From: Sclerodactyla briareus
Lineage: Eukaryota; Echinodermata; Holothuroidea; Dendrochirotida; Sclerodactylidae
DNA: 64,000 nt
Assembly: GCA_026419785.1 (NCBI GenBank)
Contig: JAODTK010004666.1
Span: 62,001-126,000 of the forward strand
Direction: 5' to 3'
Shown: piece by piece, positions 25,540 through 37,660 of the stretch
How the letters are laid out: each line of letters begins with the position of its first letter
Numbering within the stretch: the stretch's first letter is position 1
The notes under the pieces: generated by a model
The model's input: only the letters and a program-made list of their open reading frames with translations
Databases searched by the model: none
What the model was told of the DNA's origin: nothing
Program-made: the position numbers and the translations under genes

Positions 25540-28345
25540 AAAAAAATAAATCAAGGACTGGTCTTGAACGCATTAACACTCTTAGACAAAAACAACATGT
25601 TCGGAAGACTATTCCATCATGATCACTATCTGCGAGAAGAAATATTACGATTGTCCATTCTGCAACGCTGGCCGACAGACTTGAGACAGGGGCCTCTACT
25701 TGCAGTAACATTGGAAAATGAAGTAGTGGAAAGACAGGCCAACGAGTCCATGGACAATTTGAAAAACCTGGATCAAGTCACCCGAATTCGCCTCAGCACC
25801 ATTGTAGTTAGGAACGAGACGCCTTAAATCTGCCTCGTGGGATAAATTTTCAGACATGACTATTCTAGTTGCCCTACGCTGAACGTTTCAATTACCTGCC
25901 TTGTCTTTTGCAAGTAGGATTCCACATTGTACAGAATACTCTAGGTTGCGGTCTAACAGTTGCTTAAAAGCCGGACAACATATCATTATCAGGAAACTGA
26001 AGGTGGACGTCTAATCAAACAACGATCCAAGTACTCTTCTAGAGCTTTGGCACACTGCTGGGAAGTTTTCAATGAAGATCAAAAACAAACCCCAAGATTC
26101 TTTTTCTGAATTCACCTCATGAATATTTTGGCCATCCAACTTGAAGGAAGTGTTGCGATTGTGAAAACAATCATGCATAACTTTGCACTAGTCGGACATT
26201 TGAAAAAACATTTGCCAGTCGGAAGCCATTTAAGAAAATTATATCCGCGAATTCCCTTTTGACAATTGCAGCATCATCATGCGAACCAACCTCCCGATAC
26301 AGCTTACGCCCAGAGGGACGTAACGGCAAGAGAACCGAGCCATGGGGACCGCTAGTGACTTTTTGCCAGAAGACGACCGCCAATTAATGACAACTCGTTG
26401 TTCCCTATTATGAAGTCACTCACGAATCCAATCACGGGACATTCCCATCAATGACAAAGCTTTCCAAATGAGCAAGGAAGCTCATGAGAACCTAGTCAAA
26501 AAAAGGCTTTCTGAAGTCACGGAAAATTATATAAACAGCATTGCGTTATCAACAGACCATGTAAACATCTTCCATAAAAGTCCAAGAGATTGGTCAATCA
26601 CGAACGATTTTCCAAACCCATGCTGGAAGAATCCCTAATCAGACTAGGCTAATTGAAAATAACCATATGAACCCGAATGAATGATTCCAATACCTGGCAG
26701 ACAACAATGGTAGACTGAGCTGGCCTGTAATTCACAAGGAAGAGACCGTTTACCTTTCTTGAAATAGGAGGAAAGTTTGCTCTCATCAATCAGCCGGAAC
26801 AATACCTTCTTGCAGAGTCTTATTGCGAATGATAGCTAGGAACGAAAACTCGTCGGGCACAAGGATTCAGTAAGAGGATAAAATCCGTCAGGACCAGGAG
26901 CGTTATCACTTTTGAGCTTCTGCAGGTCTCCTTTATCTCAACCAGGCGAAAACTCACCATCTTACCCAATATAGGCAGAGAGAAGAAAACCACCGACGAC
27001 TAGGCATCAAATTATCTAAGTTCTCATGAGTAAAAACGACGAGAATAATTATTAAGAACCTAAGCCATCTCCTGGCTATCGCTGATTGTACTACCCAAGT
27101 CGGAATTCATTCAAGGACCAATGCCGTCCTTGACTTTCTGTTCCCCTCACAAAAGAGAAAAATGCAACGAGGATTCGCCTTGATATTAGAGGCAATATGC
27201 ATCTCAAAATCAAGCACCGGAACTAACACGGTGGGACAAGCTTTTGCTGAAAAACAACTTTGAAATGTTCCAGATCAGACACGGACCAGCGAACGATAAA
27301 GTCGCCATAAATGCGCTTACGTTGGGATGGCCAGGAACAACTTCCCTTTTTCATCCAAAAGGCCTCTGGTCGTACTGCGACGTTTCTCCAAGGAACGTAA
27401 AATTCCATTAACTCGTTAACTTTATCAATTAAACCATTCAAGAGTTCAACAGTTACTTCGTACTTCTAACCATTTATGCTAATTTGCTAAAAAACTGGGG
27501 AAATGCCATCCAAATCGGCCTTCGCGAAACAGGAACAAGCTCTACATCTGTGGGATACTGACAGACCAAGACACATAGAAAGCTAAAAATATCGTGATAA
27601 TTGCACCAAAAGATTACCAAAGCTCTCACATTATCAGAGAATAAGGATCACTACTAAAAACTAAATCCAAAAATATGATGTGTGGTAGGATAGAAAGCGT
27701 AGAATATCTGATCACTTGCCCCAAAGCTACCCAAGCTCTCTACATATTCCGAGGAGAATCGGTCACTGCTCAAAACGAAAATCCAAAATATTAGGCTTCT
27801 GGTAGGAAAATGCCGGAGAAATGAAACCAATCCTGCGCGTGACATTGAAAAAGCCAGCTCCATGACTAACACGAGTACCATTAGACCAAGAAATCTCTGG
27901 ATAATTGAAATCAACCTTAATAATTGGTTACTCTTCCAGAAACTTCCAAAAGCATGTCGGGAAGAAGAGAGTTGTTGGCTTAGGCGGACAGTTGGGGAAC
28001 GGTACAAACGCCAACATTAAAGAACTGGGGAATACCGATGGTACGTTGACTGGAATTTCACAACCAAAAGATTGACAAAACTCACAACCAAATCGCCTTC
28101 TTGAAAAATATTTCAATGTCAGACCTCACATACAACAAAGATCCACCACCCAATTCCACGGAGAGTATCTTTCCTATCTTGCCTATAACAACTAACAGAA
28201 GGTGACACTTCGGCGGTGGAAATATCACTGTTCAACAAACGACTCTGTAATTACCGATGACCGTCAGGCTTGCGTTCCTGGACTAAAATCGACAAATTAT
28301 CAAACTTGTTCCTGATACTTTTAACATTAGCACAGAAAAAAAAAG
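25540..28345 (-). pseudogene. LINE ORF2 relic: endonuclease + reverse transcriptase (copy B)
   Basis: Across broken minus-strand frames I can read endonuclease landmarks: an N-x-KSIRNKFDNL start near 28330, an RKDTLRGIGG-type segment near 28150, and DFNYPEISWSNGT at about 27910-27870. The linker follows (LIDKVNEL near 27430), then the pre-RT block resembling KDGIGPLIDS near 27100. The RT fingers/palm follow (FKKGK-SLPC near 26750; REQRVVIN near 26400), and then the C-terminal QRRATRIV near 25880. Stops and frameshifts occur throughout. Compared with copy A, roughly 60-80 bp spanning the catalytic FADD box are missing near 26320, so the enzyme would be dead even with its frames intact. Confidence 0.8.
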
Positions 28346-28647
28346 ACAGTCGGAAAAACCTAGGGAGAATGACACAAAAATCGGACTTCGACCTAGTGGA
28401 CTTCAGCCTGCCAAAGCACTTCACGGAATCGGGATCTTAGGACTTCCTGACTGTTCACCCCGGGAGATTATTAGTGCCTTCTCACAACCACACCTCCTAA
28501 TCCCCCACGATCCTGTTAACACTCGCACTTATATCCCACCGTCTCCCGGAATACAAACACGCGTAAGAGTCAGCTTATATCAGCTATCTATGCGACTAAA
28601 TCCCTGTCCAACAAACGGACAATGGAATCAACCACCAACAAACACTT

Positions 28648-29040
28648 TCATTTATAAACCTCCACCTCGAATGGAACCACGCCTCTGACTGTCGCCCCCT
28701 CTGTATTCTCTCCAGCCACCACGCCATCAACTGAACCCCCCCCCCTCCTGCACTGCCTCTCAACACTGCCAGCACACCCAAATATTCCTAGTGTCAGGCC
28801 AGGACCAACCACTACTTCCGTTGTGTCGGCAGCAGCACCCCTACTAACCTCTTCCCCCTGACACTCACGTACCCCAAGCCTCGCTTCAAGCTCAGCTATT
28901 CTATGACACTTCTTACATCTATAAATATACCCATCCGCCTCAGTGTCCTCAAAGCTCGCCCTCTTGAACTCAGTCCCGCCTTCAGATACCAATCCCAACA
29001 TATCACAACCCTGGCAGGCTAGCATCCTACCTTCCCCCAT
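28648..29040 (-). CDS. LINE ORF1-like protein with a C-x2-C / C-x2-C-H motif, 130 aa
   Basis: This is the first open frame of LINE copy B. Residues C9 and C12, then C42 and C45 followed by H46, form a zinc-binding-like pattern (CQGC ... CKKCH). A short heptad-like IAELEARL follows from residue 48. CR1-group ORF1 proteins often carry a PHD/zinc-knuckle-like module and a coiled coil and bind the element RNA, so the position and pattern fit. The C-terminal half is Gly/Val-rich without a recognisable domain. The frame is open from 29040 to 28648, but the downstream ORF2 is broken, so this is a remnant inside a dead element rather than a host gene. The true 3' boundary of ORF1 may have been altered by decay. 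Confidence 0.6.
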   Translation of the reverse strand: MGEGRMLACQGCDMLGLVSEGGTEFKRASFEDTEADGYIYRCKKCHRIAELEARLGVRECQGEEVSRGAAADTTEVVVGPGLTLGIFGCAGSVERQCRRGGGSVDGVVAGENTEGATVRGVVPFEVEVYK

Positions 29041-29060
29041 CCCATATCAGCAAATAATAA

Positions 29061-29450
29061 AGGACAAACTTACAGAAATGACAATGAAAAAAAGCGTAGA
29101 GGGGAAAAGCACTCACACACACTACCATCGCCAACACAATAACAGCTGTAGTAGTCCTTTTTATTGTGTACCGTATGTTGTTTTTTGACAAAATTCCTAT
29201 TTTTTGTGAAACATCGCTAAAATATTTCAGATATTGAGATATGAAGTGGAAAAACCGTAGGTATCAATTCTGGGTCCCTACTTTTGTATATTGGAACAAT
29301 TTGGGCCGTTTTAATTCAAATGAAAATGCCTTCTGACCCCACCAAGCATTAAGAGGATTAATATCATAAGTGATTGGTTGGTACAATCGACAGATCGGTT
29401 CATAATATCATTATTGATATGTATAAACCAGGCGTTTACACTCGTTCCTA
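29061..29450. other. No gene recognised
   Basis: Flank of the LINE copy B 5' end; T/A-rich and may include its 5' UTR. Confidence 0.4.
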
Positions 29451-29451
29451 T

Positions 29452-29502
29452 ATATTACTATATATATATATATAGATATATATATATATATATATATAAT
29501 AT

Positions 29503-29582
<80 letters not shown>

Positions 29583-29611
29583 TATATATAGATATATATA
29601 TATATATATTA
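29452..29611. repeat. (AT)n microsatellite
   Basis: About 160 bp of TA with GATATA and ATAATA interruptions; self-complementary throughout. Confidence 0.95.
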
Positions 29612-29619
29612 CCACCCCG

Positions 29620-31650
29620 AATCCGCGCACTATTCCGATCGCCTTGCTTTGTTAATACATTTACCAACAAAGTACTGTCTTCGAATATGGGTGGGGCCGC
29701 AATTCCCTCGGAAAAGATGAAATACACTGCCATGTTCGTCTTCAATTAAAGCAATCAAACTCACCTCTGGGAACGCTGAGACTTGACCAGAAACCCCCTT
29801 CCCATTGATTTGACGGCGAACAGACCCTTGCAGAAATCCATCTTCCTCCTCCCTTCCGTTGTTATAGACCTCGGATTGTAAATGTTAAAATAATAGCGTG
29901 GTCGATAAACAACCCTTTCCGTGCGCAGTGGTGCAGACTAATCAGGTTTCAATTACATTCGTTCTTTTATACGGCGGGCACTGAATCTTGCGGAAAGCAA
30001 AAACGTCGAAAGTCCTGGTGCGCAAGGGGCGACTAGAGAAAACGCCCTCAAAACGCGGCAAAACAAGGATGGCGCCCCCCCCGGCTAATTGGTCCGCGAA
30101 AACAAAAAGGAAGATTCGTGTTTAGCTGCGTGGAAGTAGGTATCAGTGCATGTTTTAATTAAAGAATAAACGGGTGAATTTTACGGCCAGAGATACACTG
30201 CTGGCTCAGAATGTATCTGCAAAAGCTTGCAGCGGCGGGAAATCGATGATTATATCACGGGGCGTTCCGGGGAATCGAAACCACGTCACTAAACTCATTC
30301 GGGTAGAACATACTAAATGATTAGTTCTTGCTTGTAGATACACGATGAAAGTCAGGAATTGTTTTAAATCAGAATAGCCCAGTATTCATGGTTCAAAAAT
30401 AGTATCGATATCGTACCATTGATAATTGCTATAGAAGACGCTTGTCACAATCGTTATCAGGTAATCATCGAGGAAATCACATGCCTGAAGAGGAATAAAC
30501 ATTTTCTCGAAAACCTAGTTATATGAGGGACTCCCGCCCAAATCAAATAATTGAACACCTCCGAACACCCCCGTATAGCATATTGCGGCGCATGGATTAC
30601 GGACTTTCAAGTGTAATATGCGTGGTTCTCTTTCAATCTATTGACAGAGTGATTATTCCCCCTACAATGTTTTGTACATATCAATATTGATAATGATATT
30701 AATAAGTAGGATATGAATATAATAAAAAACAGCAATTAGACGAGTATGGATTTGGGCACAAAACGGCCACACCAAAGAAATTAAGTCATTGCCTTAGTAG
30801 CCGAGTAATAGTGCGTCGAAAAAATGCAAAATGACTAATCTGAAATCTTACTGCGTGTCCGTTTGTTAAATATTTTTCCCGCATGGAATGACCAGAAATC
30901 GAACAAATGTCGGTGTTGTTTGAGATGGTGTTCTTCCAGTTAGCAGAATTACATGGCCAGCAAGGCGTGCATGGCCAACCAGTTCGTAGAATAAAAATTC
31001 GAGCAGTAAATGATAAACATTCAGACAAAAAATTGGGAAATTGTGGGCGCGCTGATGCAAAAACCGTGAAAAAAATCCGACCGCACACCGACGGCACGGA
31101 GCACGAAATAAAGACGAGCCGGCCAAAGCCACGGAGTTGCATTGTAATCGCATCGTGGGAGTGAGGTGGGGTGGGGGGGGGGGGGTAATAAGGTGACCTC
31201 TATCTAACAGGCTTCCCGGACCTCACTACGCCATTACCCTCAATTGCCATTTTGGGGCCCATTAATTTTCTGGATTATTCACATTTTCATTCAAAACTTT
31301 ACTGGATGTTTGGGGCAAGTTCCACTTTATCTTCTTTTTTGCCCGTTCTTGGGCGTTCATTTGACCTCCGGACTGGTGCTGTCAATTTTTATCTTATCTC
31401 GAGAGAATGACAACTGAATAAGCAGCACACCACCTTCCACCTGATGTACACCCGCCAGAGTGTTCCCCTTCAAAAAAATAGACCCATAGTTTTTCGCTTT
31501 TTTGGCCAATTGGGGGTTTAGTCTCCTCAGCTGGATCCATTCGGACTTTATCGGAAGAACACATCGTCTGTGCCGATTGTGTATACATTTACAGATTCTG
31601 GCTTGCAGCTTTGATGTATTTTCTTCCAAAAATATTACCTGTCTATTTTG
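29620..31650. other. No gene recognised
   Basis: Contains a G tract near 31171-31185. A 90-codon minus frame at 31357-31629 has plausible protein composition, and its stop overlaps the ATG of a further 32-codon frame, but I recognise neither. A 118-codon minus frame (30786-31142) overlaps an 85-codon plus frame, with no domain in either. Confidence 0.35.
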
Positions 31651-31659
31651 TACCTGTCT

Positions 31660-33560
31660 AAGCTTGTCCAGCGTTTAGGTTCTGGTGCTAAACGTGTGCG
31701 AGAGGCAGATTGCCTACAACATCAAGGAGAATCCTCGTGCATTTTCCTCTTATGTGAGGGGGAAGCAAGAAAGGTCAAGGACCGCATTGGTCTTTGATAG
31801 ATTTCAACTCGGGTTAATACACTCAGCGATAGCCAGGAGATGGCTTAGGTTCTTAATAATAATTCTCGTATGTTTTTACTCATGGGAACTTGGATAATTT
31901 TGGGGACCTAGTTGTCGGGGTTGCTCCGCAGAGTCTTGGTAATTTGGTGTGTTCGTCTGGTTTTAGTAAAGGAGAAAACTGCAGAGAAGCTCAAAAAGTG
32001 ATATATAAAGCTCCTGGTCTGGACGGAGTTTACCTTTCTACTAAATCCTCTGACGACGAGTTGTCTGTTCCATTAACTGTTATTTTCAATAAGACTCTCC
32101 AAGAAGGTATTGTTTGGATGATCTGGAGGAGAGCAAAGTTTCTCCTATTTTCAAGAAAGGTAAATTGTCTCTTCCTTGTAATTACAGGCAGTGAGTCTAC
32201 TGTGTTGTCTGCAAGGTAAGGAATCAATCATCGGGATCATATGGTTGATTATTTCAATGAGCAGGTCTGTTAGAGATTCTCGCATGGGTTTGAGAATCGT
32301 TCGTGTTTGCTAATCCTTGGATTTATGGAAGATGTTACATGTTCTGTTGGACAACGGCAATGCTGTGGATATAATTTTCCTGGACTTTCAGGAAAAGCTT
32401 TTGACAAGGTTCCTTATGATCGTCTCTTGCTCAAGTTGGGGAAGCTTTGGTATTGAGGGGAATGTCATCAAGTGGATTCGTGAGTGGCGGTCATAGAGGG
32501 AACCACGAGTTGTCATTAATGGGCGGTGTTTCGTGGCAGAAGGTCACTAGTGACGTTCCCCAGGGATCGGTTCTTGGGCCGCATTCCTGTTTCTGGCGGA
32601 TTATTGACCGATCTTGATGTTCTTGTTGATTCAAGGTTTAAGAAAGTTCGCAGACGATACTAAGTTTTGTATCGGGCGGTCGGTTCGTCGAATGATGATG
32701 ATGCTAGTGTTCAAAGGGATTGGGATATAATTTCCAAATCGTCTTCCGACGGGCAAATGTTTTTCAATGTCGACAAGGTCAAAATATGCATGTTGGTTTT
32801 CACAATCCCAACGTTCCTTCAAGTTGAATGCCGAAAGATTCAGGAGGTGATTTAGAAAAAGATTTGGGGTTTGTTTTTGATTCTTCTTGAAACCTTCCAA
32901 GCGTGTGCCGAAGCTGATAGAAGAGGTTAATTGGATCTGGCTTGATTGGACGTCACTTCAGGTTCCTTGATAATGATATTGTTTGAAAGGCGTTTAGCAA
33001 CTGGTTGAGACCGCACCGAGTATTCTGTACAAGTGGGAATCCCTACTTTGCAAAAGACAAGAAGGAATGAGAACGTGTCAGCGTAGTGGCAACTAGAATG
33101 ATTCACTGTCTGAAAAACATGTATATTAAGAGGAAAGATTAAGGCGTCTCGGTATAACTACATGGAGCTGAGGCGAAGTCGGGGTGACGTGATTCAGGTT
33201 TTCAAAATTTGTCCATGGACTCGATGGCCTGTCCTTCCATTACGTCTTTGAAATTTCCAATGTTACTGCAAATAGAGGCCACTGTCTCAAGATTCGTGGC
33301 AAGCGCTGAGATGGAATTCGTAAAGATTTTTCTCGCAGAGAGTGATCAATGAGTGGAATGTCTTCCTGAAATGTTGTTTGCTCTAAGATTGTTAATGCGT
33401 TCAAGAACAGTCTTGCTTATTTTTTCAGGAATCAAGGGGCCGTATTATTTAGTTCGAGTTAAGTTTTGGTTTCATTTTCCTTTCCTGGGGTGGTTGTGGC
33501 TTCGGGGTCGTTTATGAGGAATCTGTCCTCTGACTTAATCACTAAACTAAACCTAAAAAT
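31660..33560 (+). mobile_element. CR1-like LINE, 5'-truncated (copy A)
   Basis: This plus-strand copy is of the same family as the minus-strand element at 25.4-29.0 kb. Homology to that copy begins near 31660, within the segment before RT, and continues through the 3' UTR to the ACTAAACTAAA tail near 33555. Everything 5' of this point (ORF1, endonuclease) is absent. That is the usual outcome of incomplete target-primed reverse transcription. The copy sits about 2.6 kb from copy B in opposite orientation, so the two form a long imperfect inverted repeat. I could not identify target-site duplications with confidence. Confidence 0.85.
31690..33464 (+). pseudogene. LINE reverse transcriptase relic (copy A)
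   Basis: Non-LTR RT landmarks appear in order but in shifting frames. KAPGLDGV is at 32007-32030. An IFLDFQ (for the FLDFSKAFD box) lies near 32374. DVPQGSVLG is at about 32552-32578. The intact catalytic FADD box (KFADDTKF) is at 32644-32667. The C-terminal KIVNAFKNSL is at 33385-33414 and the frame ends near 33464. Stops and frameshifts between these blocks show it is dead. The domain order and the C-terminal KIVNAFKNSL block are typical of CR1/Jockey-group elements. It is the better preserved of the two copies for the RT core, while copy B preserves the 5' half. Confidence 0.85.
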
Positions 33561-34180
33561 ATTATGATGTGAGATTTATACTGTGGACAGCATTTTTTTG
33601 TCCTAAAACTTCAAGCGTCATCCGCGCGAAACTTCACTGGTCAGGACTCCAGACGGAGAGAAAGCCATGCTGGGTTGGTTGCTCGCTTCAAACGGAGGGT
33701 GGAGTGTACCTGGTAATAACTTGCTATGGGCCGGGAAACAGTGTGAAGTGTAGGTGATCGGTCCCATTTGGATATACAGATATTTTTGACTAGGGGAAAA
33801 AACAATCAATGTGGAGTTCAACTAACCTAGGCCTAGCCTATAGTATAACTCGATAGCCGAGGCCCTGGGCTAGGATGATGTTGCTTGAAGAAGGTAAATC
33901 ACAGTAACTGTAAATTAGGCCAAGGCTAGGCTAAATGGCATGAATTGTTATGATGTATTAGCAGTGTTTACCTGATGAGGAGATTAATGTTAGGAAATAT
34001 TAGGAATTAGGGGTGGGTCAGGTTTTTAGATTCGAATTCAGAATCCCACAAATCTTTCCGGTACAACACCCCAAACCAGTCCTCACTAAACACCTTTCAA
34101 GTGCACCTCATTACTGGACCACCAGACACCCATGGAACCCATCACTGGGTACCCCTCAGTGGATAGTTCTAGCCACCACT
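33561..34180. other. No gene recognised
   Basis: Contains TAGGCCTA-type words near 33830-33930, frequent in this window. Confidence 0.4.
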
Positions 34181-34184
34181 TAGT

Positions 34185-34198
34185 GTTACCATAGCAAC
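34185..34198 (+). promoter_or_regulatory. Candidate RFX X-box
   Basis: GTTACCATAGCAAC differs at one position from the palindromic RFX X-box consensus GTTRCCATGGYAAC. A second half-site (ATAGCAACC) lies at 34206. RFX factors bind X-boxes near ciliary genes in animals. No gene is evident here, so a chance match is possible. Confidence 0.3.
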
Positions 34199-34263
34199 CG
34201 TGGCTATAGCAACCATCAACATTATATATAGGTATGTTAACAAACTTTGTGACTACAATCTCA

Positions 34264-34281
34264 TCGGGCCTTCGGGCCCGA
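34264..34281. repeat. G/C hairpin with TTCG loop
   Basis: TCGGGCC-TTCG-GGCCCGA: a perfect 7-bp stem with a stable tetraloop type. Confidence 0.7.
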
Positions 34282-37200
34282 GATGAAACAAGGGTTAGCG
34301 TGTGCGTCGGACAAAATCAAAGATGACAACCGTTTCATGTTTTGTTTCGCAAAACATTTTTCCGAGGCAACGAATGCTGAACAAGCCGTTTCGGATGCTG
34401 TAAGCGTGACTTTTCCGTTTATACCGAAACAATTATAGGCTTCCGCCAATGACAGTTCAGCCAAAACAGCAGTACTCAGGAACAATGTGACCATCTGATG
34501 TCCCGAAGCAGCGAACGGAAAGTGGGTGTGTCTGTGTTTGTGCTCTGGGTGGTGCGAGTAGAGGAGAGTGAAGCCTAGCGCCATGCACGGACGGCAGAAA
34601 ACAACCAAACGCGAAATTACCCACACAACATTAGAGGACAACTGAAGGAGGAATATAAAGACGCTAATATATTAAGCTGAGAAAAAAACTGAATGCCAGT
34701 CCAAACCGGAAATTCACACGACTTGCCGTTACGGAGATACAGTCCTTTGAAGTTTTGTGCATGTGTATTGCGCAAGATCGAGAAGATCCATCAGGCAATT
34801 ATAAAGATGTACTACTGCACAAGAATGAAACAATCTTGTTTTTGAAATTCAAACATCACTTCGAAAAGCATTTACGTTATGGAGGATTGCTGTAGTGGGG
34901 TAGTAGGTCAGGTGTGTTGATGGTACTTGTGGTTTTTGAGAGAAAGACAACAAAACTTTTGTAAAAGTTGACTTAGTCAACAAAATGAAATGAAACAATG
35001 TGAAATAAATGGGACATAACTCCCGGGTTTCCAAGTGTGACGTCATGCATTATTGCACAATTGGGGTATCCAAATTCTATGCAAAATGGAGCAAACTTTG
35101 AAGGTCAATAAATCCACTGGGATATCGTATTGAAATGGGGTTTGAACATATAATTACAATTTTCATACTCCACGATAGAAATTTTCTATACAAGCCCCGC
35201 AGCTGTCATGTAATAAAAAAGAATGTGCGCTTCAGGACCCCGACTCTGGTACCATGGGCGCCGCCATGCTGTAGTCAGGTGTGTTATAGCTAAAGGCTAT
35301 TGGCGGGAGCCTATGAATTGCTTCGCGAAACACGTATGCCAACGCACATGGCAGTACGAAAAAATTGGTTCCACCACGTTCTGAGGAACAGTGTTCTGTT
35401 GCTGGTTCGACGTAGTAACGGACGCCGGGAAAATGAAAATGAAAAACATGTTCCGTTTTGTTTTCAGTTTTTTTCTCTCGCTGTCGTTGTGCGTTGGGCG
35501 CGATTGACGCGAAACAGGAAAAAGACCTGCGAAACAAAATGGTTCGGGTTTCTTCCGTTCGTTAGGGCAGACTCATAGCGTGGGCAACAATTTATGACCG
35601 AAATGCCGAAAAAGGAGTATGTTTCGCCTGCAATGGATCTGAATGGCGTATATTTTGAACTAAAATGAGGAATTAAGCTTAATAATGTCATTTCAATGAT
35701 CAGCTGCGTTTAGGGTGATGTACATCTTTTTAGGATTGTGTAAACGTCTCAGTTTTTCAGTTTTTTAACAAGACAATTTCGAAAGTCAACATGTCCACCT
35801 AAGGTGAAAAAAAATTCATGCGCTCCGAGTGATTACTTCCCAGGCATCCCCATATATGATCTTTGTATAGAGAAGCAATCTAAAGTATTGGATCATGTAT
35901 TGTTGTATATATAGGTATAGTATACAATAGGTATCAGGCTGAAACCTACTAGAGTGATAGCATTTCTATTGGCATTACGGCTATATAGCTACCACAAACA
36001 ATGGGACTTAGGAACTTAATCATTGGTTCCTTTTTGGAATGCTGCAATTTTGAGGACAGAATTTATAAAAATATGTGCTATTGCCCAGTGTTAGTATTCA
36101 ATGGCAGATGGAGTTCACAGAATTGGTTTCGCAATATTCATAAGCGATGTAAACAGCAACGTTTGGGGTGGGGGGGGTGGGGGACAAAAATGACTGAACT
36201 GTGTTCCACATTACAACTGTGTGGGGTTACTCCACTACAATTGACTCTTAGCCTCGAGAATAGGAGTTCGAGTACGTTTGACCGATTGTCAGCATATTTC
36301 TGCAAATTGCATGTTCCCACTAATTATGTCAATCAATATATTCAGATTGTAACAAAGAAATACAAACAAAAAATAACCCCCCTTCAGTCCTTATCATTGT
36401 CAACGAAGCAAGGAAAATGTAAGCTAGTGGATATTGGCATTCAAAGGTTTTGCTTTCAGGTTCCGAGCCAAGAGCAACGGTTTAGCTATCACCAGATTGC
36501 AGGCCGGGCATGAACGTTTCGATATTCAAGTGGAAGACGTTTCATTTATTATTCTGGGAAGGAACTAGTTTAACAGTTCAAAGCACAAAGCAATCACAAA
36601 CCAAGTCTCTACCCACTGTTTCAAGCTCTTCGTCCAAGTCAACTATACGCGTGTCAACCCCGTAGTGTTTGCCGCACCCCCCACCCCCTCTCACCACCCC
36701 GGAAATAACTCCAAGAATCGCACCATACAGCTCAGCCTAATTGACACAATGACCTCTGCGTCAGACTTGCCAACCAAAACCTTGTCTCTCAGGCAGATAA
36801 CCAAAACAGACCTACTGAGGTCAGACAGGTGAAAATAAACAATCGATGATAACTGTCGATTGACACCAATCGTCAGCATCCGAATCGCTTATAATAAGCC
36901 ACTGAAAGTGGGAATGGGAGCCGGGGAGACGAACCCACTATTACGCATTGTCGCTATGACATCACTGAGGAGGAAAAATACCTGCTCAATGCAAAGCCAA
37001 TGCAAAACTTTGTCAATATCCGTTGCACGAACGAACATGGCGAACCTGATTTGAATGTGGATGCATACAATTTATAAGAATATATAGATGTGGGCATTCA
37101 TTGACTTCAAAGAAAAAAAAACTCATTAATGATTAAACATCATCAATAACCATGTAGTCTCAAAGGCAACATCCATTTGGTTTCCCTCGTGACGTCACTG

Positions 37201-37330
37201 GACTCTAACAGTTAATGTAGATAAAACGAAAGATAGAGGAGTTTTTAACTCGGAATATGAGATTATATGGGGCTATCAAACAAACTCTTTCCACCTATGC
37301 CAGCACACAGTAAGTTGAAAGAAAGTTGGA
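34282..37330. other. No gene recognised
   Basis: Open frames at 34261-34641 (-, 126 codons) and 36001-36513 (+, 170 codons) show no domains. 35230-35580 is locally CpG-richer. G/C tracts lie near 36170 and 36675. Confidence 0.35.
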
Positions 37331-37334
37331 GACA

Positions 37335-37660
37335 AACGCGGTGAACAGCGCCTAGCTGCGAGGGCTTATGATCTCTTCGGCCCTAGCCTACCTGCTTCTG
37401 TCCAGGCGACAGGACCAGTGTTGCCAGGGCAGCTGCAGTTACCGTCCTCAGTGAGAACAGTGGTACTCATTACAGCTGAGTGGGCCGGGACGCACGAGCA
37501 CACGCCCAACCGAAATTCCCGATTATTTGGGCTACCTGTCAGATGATTGAAGAAACCAGCATGCTTCCTCTGGGATCTGAACCAACGTCCTTTGGGTTCC
37601 AAGCATTATCACCAGACCACTAAACCACGTCGGTTCGACAAGGTTCGAGAATAGAGTCCA
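37335..37660 (-). mobile_element. tRNA-derived SINE-like copy, minus orientation
   Basis: On the minus strand, GTGGTTTAGTGGTCTGGTGA (box A region, about 37629-37610) precedes GTTGGTTCAGATCCCAGAGG (box B region, about 37588-37569). The body then runs toward 37340 and ends with a GTGAACAGCGCCTAGCTGCG-like string on the plus strand (37341-37360). A GTGAACAACGCCTAGCTGCG string recurs on the minus strand at about 63224-63205, which suggests a shared 3' module. Reading frames within it are shadows. Confidence 0.6.

Larger units (their letters stand above)
25413..29060 (-). mobile_element. CR1-like LINE, near full length, decayed (copy B)
   Basis: On the minus strand the order is a zinc-motif ORF1 (from 29040), an apurinic-type endonuclease, reverse transcriptase and a short 3' UTR ending in CTAAA-like repeats. 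This is the CR1/Jockey-group architecture. The same family occurs on the plus strand at 31.66-33.56 kb; the two copies align from RT to 3' UTR, including a shared tail around ATCACTAAACTAAA. Numerous stops and frameshifts in ORF2 mean it is not mobile. The segment around 26320, where the FADD catalytic box should be, is missing relative to the plus copy: the text jumps from the region after the PQGS-type motif directly to sequence downstream of the box. The 5' end is set just above the ORF1 start and is uncertain. Confidence 0.85.

Noticed and set aside
25531..25827. 98-codon plus frame
   Set aside because: It is antisense to the CR1-like LINE reverse transcriptase tail and 3' UTR.
34261..34641. 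126-codon minus frame
   Set aside because: No recognisable domain; it ends in a GC hairpin and has no context supporting transcription.
36001..36513. 170-codon plus frame
   Set aside because: No domain, low-complexity Trp/Gly patch from a G tract, and no splice or promoter support.
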